Shown here: positions 1 to 6,764 of the stretch, one piece after another
How the letters are laid out: each line of letters starts with the position of its first letter
Position numbering within the stretch: position 1 is the stretch's first letter
Assembly: GCF_002432345.1 (NCBI RefSeq)
Contig: NZ_DJDT01000344.1
Coordinates: 1-7,732, forward strand
DNA from: Pedobacter sp. UBA5917
GTDB lineage: Bacteria; Bacteroidota; Bacteroidia; Sphingobacteriales; Sphingobacteriaceae
Reading direction: 5' to 3'
Length of the DNA: 7,732 nucleotides
The notes under the pieces: model-generated
The model's database searches: none
Told to the model about the DNA's origin: nothing
Seen by the model: only the letters and a program-made list of their open reading frames with translations
Position numbers and translations under genes: made by a program

Positions 1-1035
1 CACCTGCGATGACAAGGGCGTACGAAGGTCGCCGGTAACCAGCTTGCTTAATAAATCGGGCGATGGTTTAATCTGCCCGGTGGTATAAAGGCCTACATAA
101 GTTCCCTGAGGCTGCATCAATAAAATGGGCAGGTTTGAAGTGCTGGCCTCATGGTTAATTGCCCAAATGGTTTCGGTATTTAACTGATTGCTTGCGCTAT
201 AATAATTAGAATAAGCACTGCCCTGTAATAAACGGTATCCTCCGTTTACAATTACCGAATCGGCAGCCTGGGCCGATAACCTTGCATAATTGGCATTGGG
301 CTGATCGAAAGTACCGCTCATATAGAGATATACCCTCGAAAGCAATGCAAACGCAGCATATTTGGAGGCAAAACTGTTTACCCCTTTCGATTTAAAGGTA
401 GTTATGGATTGATTTAAATCGGCAATTACCTGATCGTAAGAAGCCTGTACAGTTGCCCGGGCAGGAGGTGTTGCACCAAGATCGAGCGGTGTGGTAATAA
501 TCGGAATACCCAGGTTGGTAGCCGGACTCTGGTAATACGGACGGCCATAAACGCGCAACAGGTTAAAATTAATAAAGGCCCTTAAAAATAGATTTTCGGC
601 CTTTGCCTGTAAAATTACGTTATTGGTTTCGCCAGCCTGTACATTTTTTAATACCACATTTACGCCCAAAAGCGCTTTGTACGAGGCAAACCAAAAGGCA
701 TCAGACAGGCCAAAATCTTTGGATTCGGAGTTACTGTATTTAAATGCATCGGTATTCTGCAGATCGGCTGCACTACTGGTAGAAGTTACATCAATAACCT
801 TTACATTGTTTCCCCTGTATTCGCTGATGTTGAACCAAGGGGTTTCGTAGGTACTGTAAAGGGTGGTATAATTACCGATTGTGGCTTTTGTATAACCATT
901 GGGTGAGCCAAACTGCTGATTTTCAAAGTTTACATTATGCGGCGTGAGGCTATCGAGCTGTTTTTTGCAGGCAGATGAAGTAATCATGATCAACAATGCC
1001 CCTATGTATCCGATATTAAATATTTTTCTTTTCAT
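1..1035 (-). CDS. SusD/RagB-family outer-membrane lipoprotein, C-terminus cut by window edge
   Basis: Partial gene: 345 codons are open from the ATG at 1035 to the first base of the window. The family is usually about 480-600 residues, so roughly the last third is missing. The product is a surface lipoprotein that binds substrate and acts as a lid over the SusC transporter. The N-terminus (MKRKIFNIGYIG...) is a type II signal peptide with hydrophobic core 8-19 and lipobox S-S-A-C, giving lipidated Cys23. The SusD N-terminal domain follows. A TPR-like helix around 145-168 carries LRAFINFNLLRVYG, and a second conserved helix around 224-240 carries AAFALLSRVYLYM; both match SusD hallmarks. TETIWAINHE (287-296) fits the conserved segment before the binding region. 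It begins 33 nt after the susC stop, so the two are almost certainly cotranscribed. Substrate is unknown. The family call is firm. Confidence 0.95.
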   Translation of the reverse strand, partial: MKRKIFNIGYIGALLIMITSSACKKQLDSLTPHNVNFENQQFGSPNGYTKATIGNYTTLYSTYETPWFNISEYRGNNVKVIDVTSTSSAADLQNTDAFKYSNSESKDFGLSDAFWFASYKALLGVNVVLKNVQAGETNNVILQAKAENLFLRAFINFNLLRVYGRPYYQSPATNLGIPIITTPLDLGATPPARATVQASYDQVIADLNQSITTFKSKGVNSFASKYAAFALLSRVYLYMSGTFDQPNANYARLSAQAADSVIVNGGYRLLQGSAYSNYYSASNQLNTETIWAINHEASTSNLPILLMQPQGTYVGLYTTGQIKPSPDLLSKLVTGDLRTPLSSQV

Positions 1036-1068
1036 TGTATTATGCTTGAGTTAATATGGAACCAAGAA

Positions 1069-4000
1069 TTAAAATCCGGCGGTTAAGCCCACTAAAAAAC
1101 GCCTAGGCATGCCGCTGGCAATACCAGTACCGCTGTAGGAGTTAGATGTACCGCCAATGGTTGCCCCTTCAGGATCAGAAGCAAACAGATCTTTCGATTT
1201 GATTACAAATACATTATCCATACTCGTATAAATGTTGAGCGAAGTAAGGTGGAACTTCTTCAACAGCCCTGCCGGTATATCGTAGGCAAAACGGATATTG
1301 CGCAAACGGGCATAACTTGCATCTACATATAAAAGCGACGAATTGATATTGATGGCCCCGCGCTGGCTAAAAGCCAGATCGTAAAAATTCGGATAATTTG
1401 CATTGGTATCGCCGGGGCCCTGCCAGAAACGGATGGCATTATTGGGTTGTGGAATATTAAAACCTGCCTGCCAGGCTGTTGGATCAACAAAGCTTCTTAC
1501 GGCATTGTTCATGATTTTGTTTCCGTACGAGAAATTGAACAAGAGGCTCAAACTGAAATTCTTATAGCGGAAATTGTTCGTCCAGCCACCAAAAAACTTC
1601 GGCGTAGCAGAACCAATTTCCTGAAAACCACGTAAACGGTCGGCTTTTACCAGCGCAATGCTGTCTACAATCTGGATCTGTCCGTTAGCCAGTACCCTTT
1701 CGAATTGTGGTCTGCCGTTATCAGGGTTTACGCCAACATATTTAATGGCTTTTAACGAATTGATATCATCACCGATATAACGGTAGTAAGATCCTGTAAA
1801 ACCATCAACCAACGAATCGCCTTTAATGGAAACCAGTTTGTTTTTATTGAAACTGATATTGAAATTCATCGTCCAGCTAAAATCTTTCGAACGGATGTTC
1901 TCGGTATTCAACTGCAGATCAATCCCCCTGTTCCTGATTTCGCCCACGTTGCGGTATTGCGAACTAAAGCCCACATAACTGGGTAACGGTACGTTCTGCA
2001 GCAGGTTTTTACTATCTTTATCGTAAACATCGATACTCAGGTTAACACGGTTAAACAAACCGATATCCAATCCCAAATTGGTGGTATAGGTGGTTTCCCA
2101 GGTGATATTATCATTGCCCAAACGGTTAATGGTAGAGCCCGAAGTGGTAGTGGTGTTGTAGAATACCGCATCGCTATAGGTAGTAAAGTTAAGGTAATCG
2201 GCACCTGCTTCCCTGCCCGAAGTACCATAAGAAGCCCTTAATTTCAGGTTGCTCACTGCTTTAGCGCTTTTCATAAACTCTTCACCACTGATCAGCCAGC
2301 CACCACTTACTGCATAGAAAGTACCGTTCCGGTTATTCAGCCCAAAATTGGTAGATGCATCCCTCCTGATGGAGGCTGAAGCAAAATACCTCGATTTATA
2401 ACTATCATTTACCTCACTAAAAACAGAGAACGAAGCCTTATCAACAGGCGCTGTAGATGAAGGTATAGCTGGTGTTCCGGTTAATTTGTTGATCCAGGTG
2501 CCATAAGTTAAAAATGCACCTAAATTTCTTTCGCCCGGATATGGGGTATTGTAGGCCGATACGGTTACATTTTCGGAATGGGTACGCGAATACTCCTGAC
2601 CAACAATTGCCGAAAGCTGGTGATCGCCAAAGGTTTTATTGAAATTGGCCAGGTTTGAAGTTAAGAAATAGGTGCTCTTGGTATCGTTAAGCGATATTGC
2701 ACCATTAACAAAAATCCGGTTTGAGGCTGCTCCATCGTATCTTCCCCTATAGGTTCGCGGATCTTTATAACTGTTTACACTGTTGTTATTATAGTTAATG
2801 GAGTTTGACGATTGCAGTGATAACCAGGGCGTAACAGCATATTTTAAAATACCTGTACCCATTAAATTTAAACGGCTCGTTTTTAACGTGTTATAAGAAT
2901 GGGAGTATAAGGGGTTATCGTAATACTGCGTGGTACGGGCACCCGTGGCCCTGTAAACATAATTGGGGATTGAATCGGCCAGCGCACCATTTGCATAATT
3001 GGGCGAAACCCAGGGTTGGAACAGGTAATACTGGTTTTCGCTATTGGTGGCCGTATAGTTATCCAATATGGCATTGGTATTTAAACTGAAAGTAAGTTTT
3101 TCCGTAATTTTCTGATCTATATTTACACGGATCGATTTACGGTTTACGCCATCATCCAATAAAGTACCATCCTGCTTGTTCCAGTTAAGGGCAGTATAAA
3201 ATTTGGTTTTATCTGTTCCGCTCGAAACCGACAGGTTGATATCGCTCTGATTGCCATCGGTAAAAAAGGCATTATTGTCCCATTCGGTATTTACGGCCAT
3301 ATCGGCATCAGAAAAAATTCTGGTTGCATTAAAATACTGGTTAAAAGTTGGATAGGTGGTTCTTAGCGAGGCCGTACCATTGTACAGTGCCTGCATATAT
3401 TTGGTAATGTGCGCTGTAGCCTCGGGTGTGTTCATAAACCTGATGGCACGGTTATTCTGTACTTTTCCGTAATTGGCGCTAAAGTTTATCCGGGTTTTGC
3501 CAATAGCCCCACGTTTGGTTACCACCACCAATACGCCCTGTGCTGCCCTCGAGCCATAAATTGCGGTAGAAGCAGCATCCCGTAAAATATTGATGCTTTC
3601 GATATCCTGCGGATCAATAATATCCTGAAGATTGGCCGCATTGGTAATTACGCCGTCTATTACAATAAGCGGACCGTAGTTGGTATTGGAAGCATCGTTA
3701 AAACTGCTTTGGCCACGCAGCACCACCTGACCGCGGTTGGCTACACTACCGCCCTGCTCTACAATATACAAGCCTGTTGCCACACCTTTGAGCATGGCTA
3801 GTCCGTTAACTGTTGATACGCCGTTACGCAGTGTTTCGCCACTGATGCGCTGTACACTTCCGGTAAGTTCTGAAGCCTTTTTTTGGCTGTAACCCGTTAC
3901 CACCACCTGTTCGAGATTGGAAATATCCGGCTGCATCACAACACTCATTTTGTTTGCCGCGGGCAACTCTTTGGTGGCATAGCCTACATAAGAGAAAACC

Positions 4001-4542
4001 AGTATGGCATCTGCATTATCCACGCTAACGGTAAAAACGCCAGTACTGTTTGTGTAAACGGCTTTTCCTCCGTTTTTGGGCCTAACGCTTACATTACTCA
4101 TGGGCAATCCTTTTTCGTCGACCACATTTCCCCTAATTTCGACAGCGCTGATCCGGTTGATCAGCCTATCCAAAAAATCAAGGTCTTTTTTCTTGATTAC
4201 AATGGTTTTATCGCTGATGGAGTAAGTAAGGTCCTGCCCTTTAAAAATCTCTTCCAATGCCACATCCAGGGTAACATTCGATAATTTTAAACTCACATTT
4301 TTAGCTTTAGGCAAAATATCATCACCATAAAGTACATCGTAACCGGAGAGCTGTTTTATTCTGTTAAGCGTTTCGATTAAAGAAACATTTTTTTGGGAGA
4401 GCGTTATATTTTGGCCAAATGTGCTAGCACTTACCTGCATACAAATGGCTAATATCAGAAAGGTGGTTACTTTCATAGCCATGAAAATTTTAGGGCGCAG
4501 CCGGTTAAACTGCACACCTAGGTTAAAAGTAGATTTATTCAT
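1069..4542 (-). CDS. SusC/RagA-family TonB-dependent transporter with N-terminal STN signalling domain
   Basis: Complete, 1157 residues. It is an outer-membrane 22-strand barrel that imports an oligomeric substrate using TonB energy, as partner of the SusD lipoprotein downstream. Order of parts: signal peptide with an unusually long n-region (hydrophobic core about 24-38, cleavage probably near ASTFG-Q at 43/44); STN domain about 47-117; CarboxypepD_reg-like beta-sandwich about 137-207 (RGNVVDEKGLPMSNVSV ... FSYVGY); TonB-box-like EQVVVTGYS 211-219; plug about 220-345 with PLIVIDGV, DIESINILRDAASTAIYGSR and a VVTKRG end; then the barrel, ending in aromatic LTAGF. The STN domain marks it as a transducer that signals to the FecR encoded just upstream. 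A start at Met21 or Met23 would give a compact signal peptide, but the long n-region is common in this family. The reading frame is intact. Substrate cannot be inferred. Confidence 0.97.
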   Translation of the reverse strand: MNKSTFNLGVQFNRLRPKIFMAMKVTTFLILAICMQVSASTFGQNITLSQKNVSLIETLNRIKQLSGYDVLYGDDILPKAKNVSLKLSNVTLDVALEEIFKGQDLTYSISDKTIVIKKKDLDFLDRLINRISAVEIRGNVVDEKGLPMSNVSVRPKNGGKAVYTNSTGVFTVSVDNADAILVFSYVGYATKELPAANKMSVVMQPDISNLEQVVVTGYSQKKASELTGSVQRISGETLRNGVSTVNGLAMLKGVATGLYIVEQGGSVANRGQVVLRGQSSFNDASNTNYGPLIVIDGVITNAANLQDIIDPQDIESINILRDAASTAIYGSRAAQGVLVVVTKRGAIGKTRINFSANYGKVQNNRAIRFMNTPEATAHITKYMQALYNGTASLRTTYPTFNQYFNATRIFSDADMAVNTEWDNNAFFTDGNQSDINLSVSSGTDKTKFYTALNWNKQDGTLLDDGVNRKSIRVNIDQKITEKLTFSLNTNAILDNYTATNSENQYYLFQPWVSPNYANGALADSIPNYVYRATGARTTQYYDNPLYSHSYNTLKTSRLNLMGTGILKYAVTPWLSLQSSNSINYNNNSVNSYKDPRTYRGRYDGAASNRIFVNGAISLNDTKSTYFLTSNLANFNKTFGDHQLSAIVGQEYSRTHSENVTVSAYNTPYPGERNLGAFLTYGTWINKLTGTPAIPSSTAPVDKASFSVFSEVNDSYKSRYFASASIRRDASTNFGLNNRNGTFYAVSGGWLISGEEFMKSAKAVSNLKLRASYGTSGREAGADYLNFTTYSDAVFYNTTTTSGSTINRLGNDNITWETTYTTNLGLDIGLFNRVNLSIDVYDKDSKNLLQNVPLPSYVGFSSQYRNVGEIRNRGIDLQLNTENIRSKDFSWTMNFNISFNKNKLVSIKGDSLVDGFTGSYYRYIGDDINSLKAIKYVGVNPDNGRPQFERVLANGQIQIVDSIALVKADRLRGFQEIGSATPKFFGGWTNNFRYKNFSLSLLFNFSYGNKIMNNAVRSFVDPTAWQAGFNIPQPNNAIRFWQGPGDTNANYPNFYDLAFSQRGAININSSLLYVDASYARLRNIRFAYDIPAGLLKKFHLTSLNIYTSMDNVFVIKSKDLFASDPEGATIGGTSNSYSGTGIASGMPRRFLVGLTAGF

Positions 4543-4592
4543 ACTTTTGTAAGGTTTGGGTTAGGTTCAAGATTGATGTTCAGTCGGTCTCT

Positions 4593-4692
4593 TCGGGATT
4601 TTTTCCCGATCAGAATGGTACCCAGACATCTGCGTAGGGGTGCTCGAACACCTCTGCGCTTTATGGTACCTTCTTACGCGCGGGATCAGCGC
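4593..4692 (-). promoter_or_regulatory. Structured leader of susC: nested hairpins between fecR and susC
   Basis: This is the core of the 222-nt gap between fecR and susC. Seen directly: (a) an inverted repeat with arms 4632-4642 and 4649-4659 and a 6-nt loop; (b) two flanking copies of ATGGTACC (4615-4622 and 4663-4670), whose self-complementary GGTACC parts can pair and enclose (a); (c) a second hairpin, arms 4593-4598 and 4604-4609 (TCGGGA/TCCCGA) with a 5-nt A loop in the transcript; (d) a short GCGC/GCGC hairpin at 4678-4692. The block is GC-rich against AT-rich flanks. No U-tract follows (c), so a simple intrinsic terminator is unlikely. It could be an attenuator or mRNA-stability element that sets susC/susD levels apart from sigma/fecR, or a dispersed genomic repeat. 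The structure is visible; the function is inference. Confidence 0.5.
4615..4670. repeat. Inverted-repeat element bounded by two ATGGTACC copies
   Basis: ATGGTACC occurs at 4615-4622 and again at 4663-4670, bracketing a long inverted repeat centred on the CTCGAA loop at 4643-4648. Read on the plus strand, all 11 positions of the inner stem pair (nine Watson-Crick, two G-T). Read on the minus strand the two wobbles become A-C mismatches. Because GGTACC is its own reverse complement, the outer pair is both a direct and an inverted repeat. This symmetric layout resembles small REP-like or MITE-like intergenic repeats, but no target-site duplication was recognised, so it is recorded only as a structural repeat. 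Confidence 0.45.
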
Positions 4693-4715
4693 TTTTGTTG
4701 TAAATTTTTCTTCAT
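4686..4715 (-). CDS. Possible 9-codon leader ORF (MKKNLQQKR)
   Basis: An ATG at 4715 opens a 9-residue basic ORF that ends in TGA at 4688-4686, inside the first GCGC hairpin of the susC leader. It follows an A/C-rich tract (AAACTAAACTAAACC), the unstructured kind of sequence that often precedes start codons in Bacteroidota, where Shine-Dalgarno sites are rare. After the TGA and a further TAA (4676-4674), the same frame stays open for 44 codons and ends in a TGA (4541-4539) overlapping the susC ATG. A translated leader peptide could couple ribosome movement to the downstream hairpins. An ORF this short can easily arise by chance, so it is a weak candidate. Confidence 0.2.
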   Translation of the reverse strand: MKKNLQQKR

Positions 4716-4764
4716 TTGTTTGGTTTAGTTTAGTTTGTGGATGATTTAATTAATTTGATCTATT

Positions 4765-5904
4765 TTAAGTTTTTGATACGGTTATATTCCTCCCCTTAAT
4801 TGTAAATTTCAACAGTCCTGTTTTTTCCAGTTTATCAAGTAGCATGCTAATGTCGGCAAAGCGCGAAACAGAGCCGCTAACCTTCACATGTTTAACATCA
4901 TCCTGGTAAATTACAGTTACATCATACCACCTGGATACTTCGCGCATCACCGTTTCAATATCTTCGCTATGGAAACTGAATTTGTTATCTTTCCAGTATA
5001 TGGCCTCTTCAGGGTTTACCTTTTCTACCGTGATCATGCCTTTGCTTAAAACGGCCTGTTCGCCCGGAACAAGTATTTTATGCTGATCGCTCCCCTGGTT
5101 TCTGAGTGGAAAAACTTTTACACTTCCCTCCAGTAATGTGGTTTTTGTAGCGGGTTCATCACTATAGCTGTTGATGTTGAAATGCGTACCCAATACTTCT
5201 ACCATTTGTTGGCCGGTTAATACTTCAAAAGGATGCTGCCTGTTTTTGGCCACTTCAAAATAAGCTTCTCCCTCCAATTTAATTTTCCTTCTGGCGGTGT
5301 GGTTCAAGCCAGTAGAATAAGTGATAGAGGAACCCGCATTAAGATGCACCAACGATCCATCGGGCAGCACAACACTATACTGCTGGCCCTTTGCAGTTGA
5401 TAAAGTATTATAAATACCTGTATCTGTAGTATTTTCAGTAATTCTATAAATCAGCTTTCCATCAGCTGTTCGGGTGATGTTTACCCCATGTTCGTTTATC
5501 GACGAGTTATTGAGGGCACCCGACAGTACAATTTTTTTACCGTTTGATAAGGTAAGTGTTGCTGTCTGCTCGCCGCGTTTTATGTTACTGCTGGCTAAAG
5601 AGTTTGCACTACCCTGCTGTAACCGCATTTTGTAAAAAAACAATCCACCCAATACGATAACCAATATGGCTGCAGCTGCCCAATACCCGTAATGCGGACT
5701 GTGAAGCCTGGTTTTCTTTGTAACCTGTGTTTGGCCAGCTATTACATTCCACATCTCTGTTTCTGCATTTTCGAGTTCTTCATCTCCCAATTCCAGGTTT
5801 TCTTCAGCATTCAGCTGGTGGAACCAGTTTTGTAATATCAATATTTCTTCGCTGGAGCATTGCCCGGCTTTGTATTTTTCTAATAGGTTTTTGGCGTTAT
5901 TCAT
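4765..5904 (-). CDS. FecR-type anti-sigma factor (inner-membrane signal transducer)
   Basis: 379 residues, normal for Bacteroidota FecR proteins. It holds the cognate ECF sigma factor at the inner membrane and receives the signal from the STN domain of the transporter. Parts: cytoplasmic sigma-binding region 1-70, starting with a helical NNAKNLLEKYKAGQCS segment and an acidic stretch (about 34-52); one transmembrane helix about 74-92 (YWAAAAILVIVLGGLFFY); periplasmic FecR domain about 168-265, with LPDGSLVHLNAGS and LEGEAYFEVAK; and a C-terminal STN-like DUF4974 domain about 308-376. VLGTHFNI holds Gly239-Thr240, matching the Gly-Thr pair at which some proteobacterial FecR homologues self-cleave; cleavage here is inference. 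The gene lies 151 nt after the sigma gene and 222 nt before susC. The start is supported by the classic N-terminus; no competing Met precedes Met51. Confidence 0.95.
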   Translation of the reverse strand: MNNAKNLLEKYKAGQCSSEEILILQNWFHQLNAEENLELGDEELENAETEMWNVIAGQTQVTKKTRLHSPHYGYWAAAAILVIVLGGLFFYKMRLQQGSANSLASSNIKRGEQTATLTLSNGKKIVLSGALNNSSINEHGVNITRTADGKLIYRITENTTDTGIYNTLSTAKGQQYSVVLPDGSLVHLNAGSSITYSTGLNHTARRKIKLEGEAYFEVAKNRQHPFEVLTGQQMVEVLGTHFNINSYSDEPATKTTLLEGSVKVFPLRNQGSDQHKILVPGEQAVLSKGMITVEKVNPEEAIYWKDNKFSFHSEDIETVMREVSRWYDVTVIYQDDVKHVKVSGSVSRFADISMLLDKLEKTGLLKFTIKGRNITVSKT

Positions 5905-6055
5905 CGGTGGTCAATTTAAGCGCTAATTATATCCATGACAGTTAACGGAAGTGATACAGTGACAAGCGTTTAGCATTTTTTAAGAAAAAAAATCAAACAG
6001 CACTCAATCAACTGTATATCAGAAGATTAAAATTTAAAAAGAAAATAAAACATTA

Positions 6056-6631
6056 TTAATAAAAGAAGCCGATGAGCACAAACAACGGCCCTAATCTGTC
6101 TCGCATGGTTTTTAACGCCCTTTTCATTTGCGTATTCACCGTATCTTCGGATATATTCATCTCGGCCGCAATTTCTTTGTAGGTTTTATGTTCTCTCCTG
6201 CTTAATAAAAAAACCTCTCGCATTTTAGGTGGAAGCGCGTTGATTTCTTTTTCAATCAACGCGGCAATGTCTTTCTCCCTCACCAGATAATCGGTACCCG
6301 ATGTTTCGGTACCCAGAAAATCGTTTAAAGAATCGATATATTTTTGTTCAATCTGTTGGTGTGCGAAGATATTAAGGGCCCTGTTGCGAACTGACTGGTA
6401 AAGATATCCGGCCAAAGAGGTATCAAATAAGAGTTGCTGGTGGCGTTTCCATAGCTGGATAAAAACTTCCTGCACCACATCCTTGGCTTCTTCCCTGTTC
6501 CGAAGCTTTTTGTGGGCGTATAGGTACAAAAGACTATTATAACGGGAGTAAATTTCGATATAGGCGTGGCGATCTCCTTCTTTTAGAAGTGAGCAAAGTG
6601 CCTGATCACTATAATCCCTGTATATATCCAT
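6056..6631 (-). CDS. ECF (RpoE-like) RNA polymerase sigma-70 factor, Bacteroidota FecR-linked type
   Basis: 191 residues, typical of ECF sigma factors that have only regions 2 and 4. Region 2 (about 23-90) includes the core-binding and -10-recognition part NREEAKDVVQEVFIQLWKR (45-63) and the following helix around SLAGYLYQSVRNRALN. Region 4 (about 128-178) begins LPPKMREVFLLSR and contains the helix-turn-helix YKEIAAEMNISEDTVNTQMK (151-170), which reads the -35 element. The C-terminal tail (GPLFVLIGFFY) is hydrophobic. The next gene encodes its FecR regulator and the one after that the STN-bearing SusC, so it probably transcribes the transporter genes and perhaps itself. A near-consensus housekeeping promoter sits 10 nt before the ATG. 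The next Met is at 137, so this start is the only reasonable one. Confidence 0.96.
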   Translation of the reverse strand: MDIYRDYSDQALCSLLKEGDRHAYIEIYSRYNSLLYLYAHKKLRNREEAKDVVQEVFIQLWKRHQQLLFDTSLAGYLYQSVRNRALNIFAHQQIEQKYIDSLNDFLGTETSGTDYLVREKDIAALIEKEINALPPKMREVFLLSRREHKTYKEIAAEMNISEDTVNTQMKRALKTMRDRLGPLFVLIGFFY

Positions 6632-6641
6632 ATTTCTCTTT

Positions 6642-6672
6642 CAAATTTATACCTTAGAAACTACGAATACAA
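6642..6672 (-). promoter_or_regulatory. Bacteroidota-type promoter of the sigma factor gene
   Basis: On the minus strand a perfect -7 box TAAATTTG (TAnnTTTG; plus-strand 6642-6649) lies 20 nt downstream of a -33 TTG (plus-strand 6670-6672). This matches the spacing of the primary-sigma promoter known from Bacteroides and Flavobacterium. The box ends only 10 nt before the sigma ATG at 6631, so transcription starting about 5-7 nt past the box would give an almost leaderless mRNA. The promoter implies basal expression of sigma and fecR that does not depend on the ECF sigma itself. Confidence 0.65.
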
Positions 6673-6710
6673 TAAAAAACAGCGAAACCCTAAAAAAAAC
6701 ATGGCACAAA

Positions 6711-6732
6711 CTGTAAAAAACAAATTTTACAG
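6711..6732. repeat. Perfect 8-bp inverted repeat between methyltransferase and sigma genes
   Basis: CTGTAAAA (6711-6718) and TTTTACAG (6725-6732) are exact reverse complements around a 6-nt AACAAA spacer. The element lies 32 nt past the methyltransferase stop and 38 nt upstream of the -33 element of the sigma promoter. On the minus strand a T8 run follows about 10 nt after the hairpin (6691-6698), so it could be a weak terminator for the methyltransferase mRNA. The AT-rich stem and the delayed T-run argue against an efficient one. A dimeric regulator's operator is the other reading. Confidence 0.45.
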
Positions 6733-6764
6733 GCTCCAAATTTTTAAATTACCAGGAAAAAGGG

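Noticed and set aside
623..850. 75-codon open frame on the plus strand
   Set aside because: It is antisense to the SusD-like gene, which continues through it with conserved SusD motifs on both sides.
1447..3074. Short open frames (62-63 codons) at 1447-1635 plus, 2037-2228 minus and 2883-3074 minus
   Set aside because: All lie inside the uninterrupted susC barrel coding region in other frames, with low-complexity translations and no family resemblance.
3883..4284. 133-codon open frame on the plus strand
   Set aside because: It lies wholly antisense to the STN, CarboxypepD-like and early plug coding region of susC, shows no recognisable domain, and its openness follows from the codon use of the real gene.
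4593..4609. TCGGGA/TCCCGA hairpin read as an intrinsic terminator after fecR
   Set aside because: The six A residues on the transcript are in the loop, and no U-run follows the stem on the minus strand, so it lacks the terminator pattern.
4543..4764. An insertion sequence or MITE in the fecR-susC gap
   Set aside because: No transposase, no long terminal inverted repeats and no target-site duplication were recognised; only the internal symmetric repeat is supported.
5727..5945. 72-codon open frame on the plus strand over the fecR start
   Set aside because: It is antisense to the conserved FecR N-terminus and transmembrane region; it looks partly hydrophobic only because it mirrors that sequence.
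5971..5993. A/T-only hairpin (TTTTTT/AAAAAA) in the sigma-fecR gap
   Set aside because: Homopolymer pairing of this kind is expected by chance in AT-rich intergenic DNA and would be too unstable to count as a terminator.
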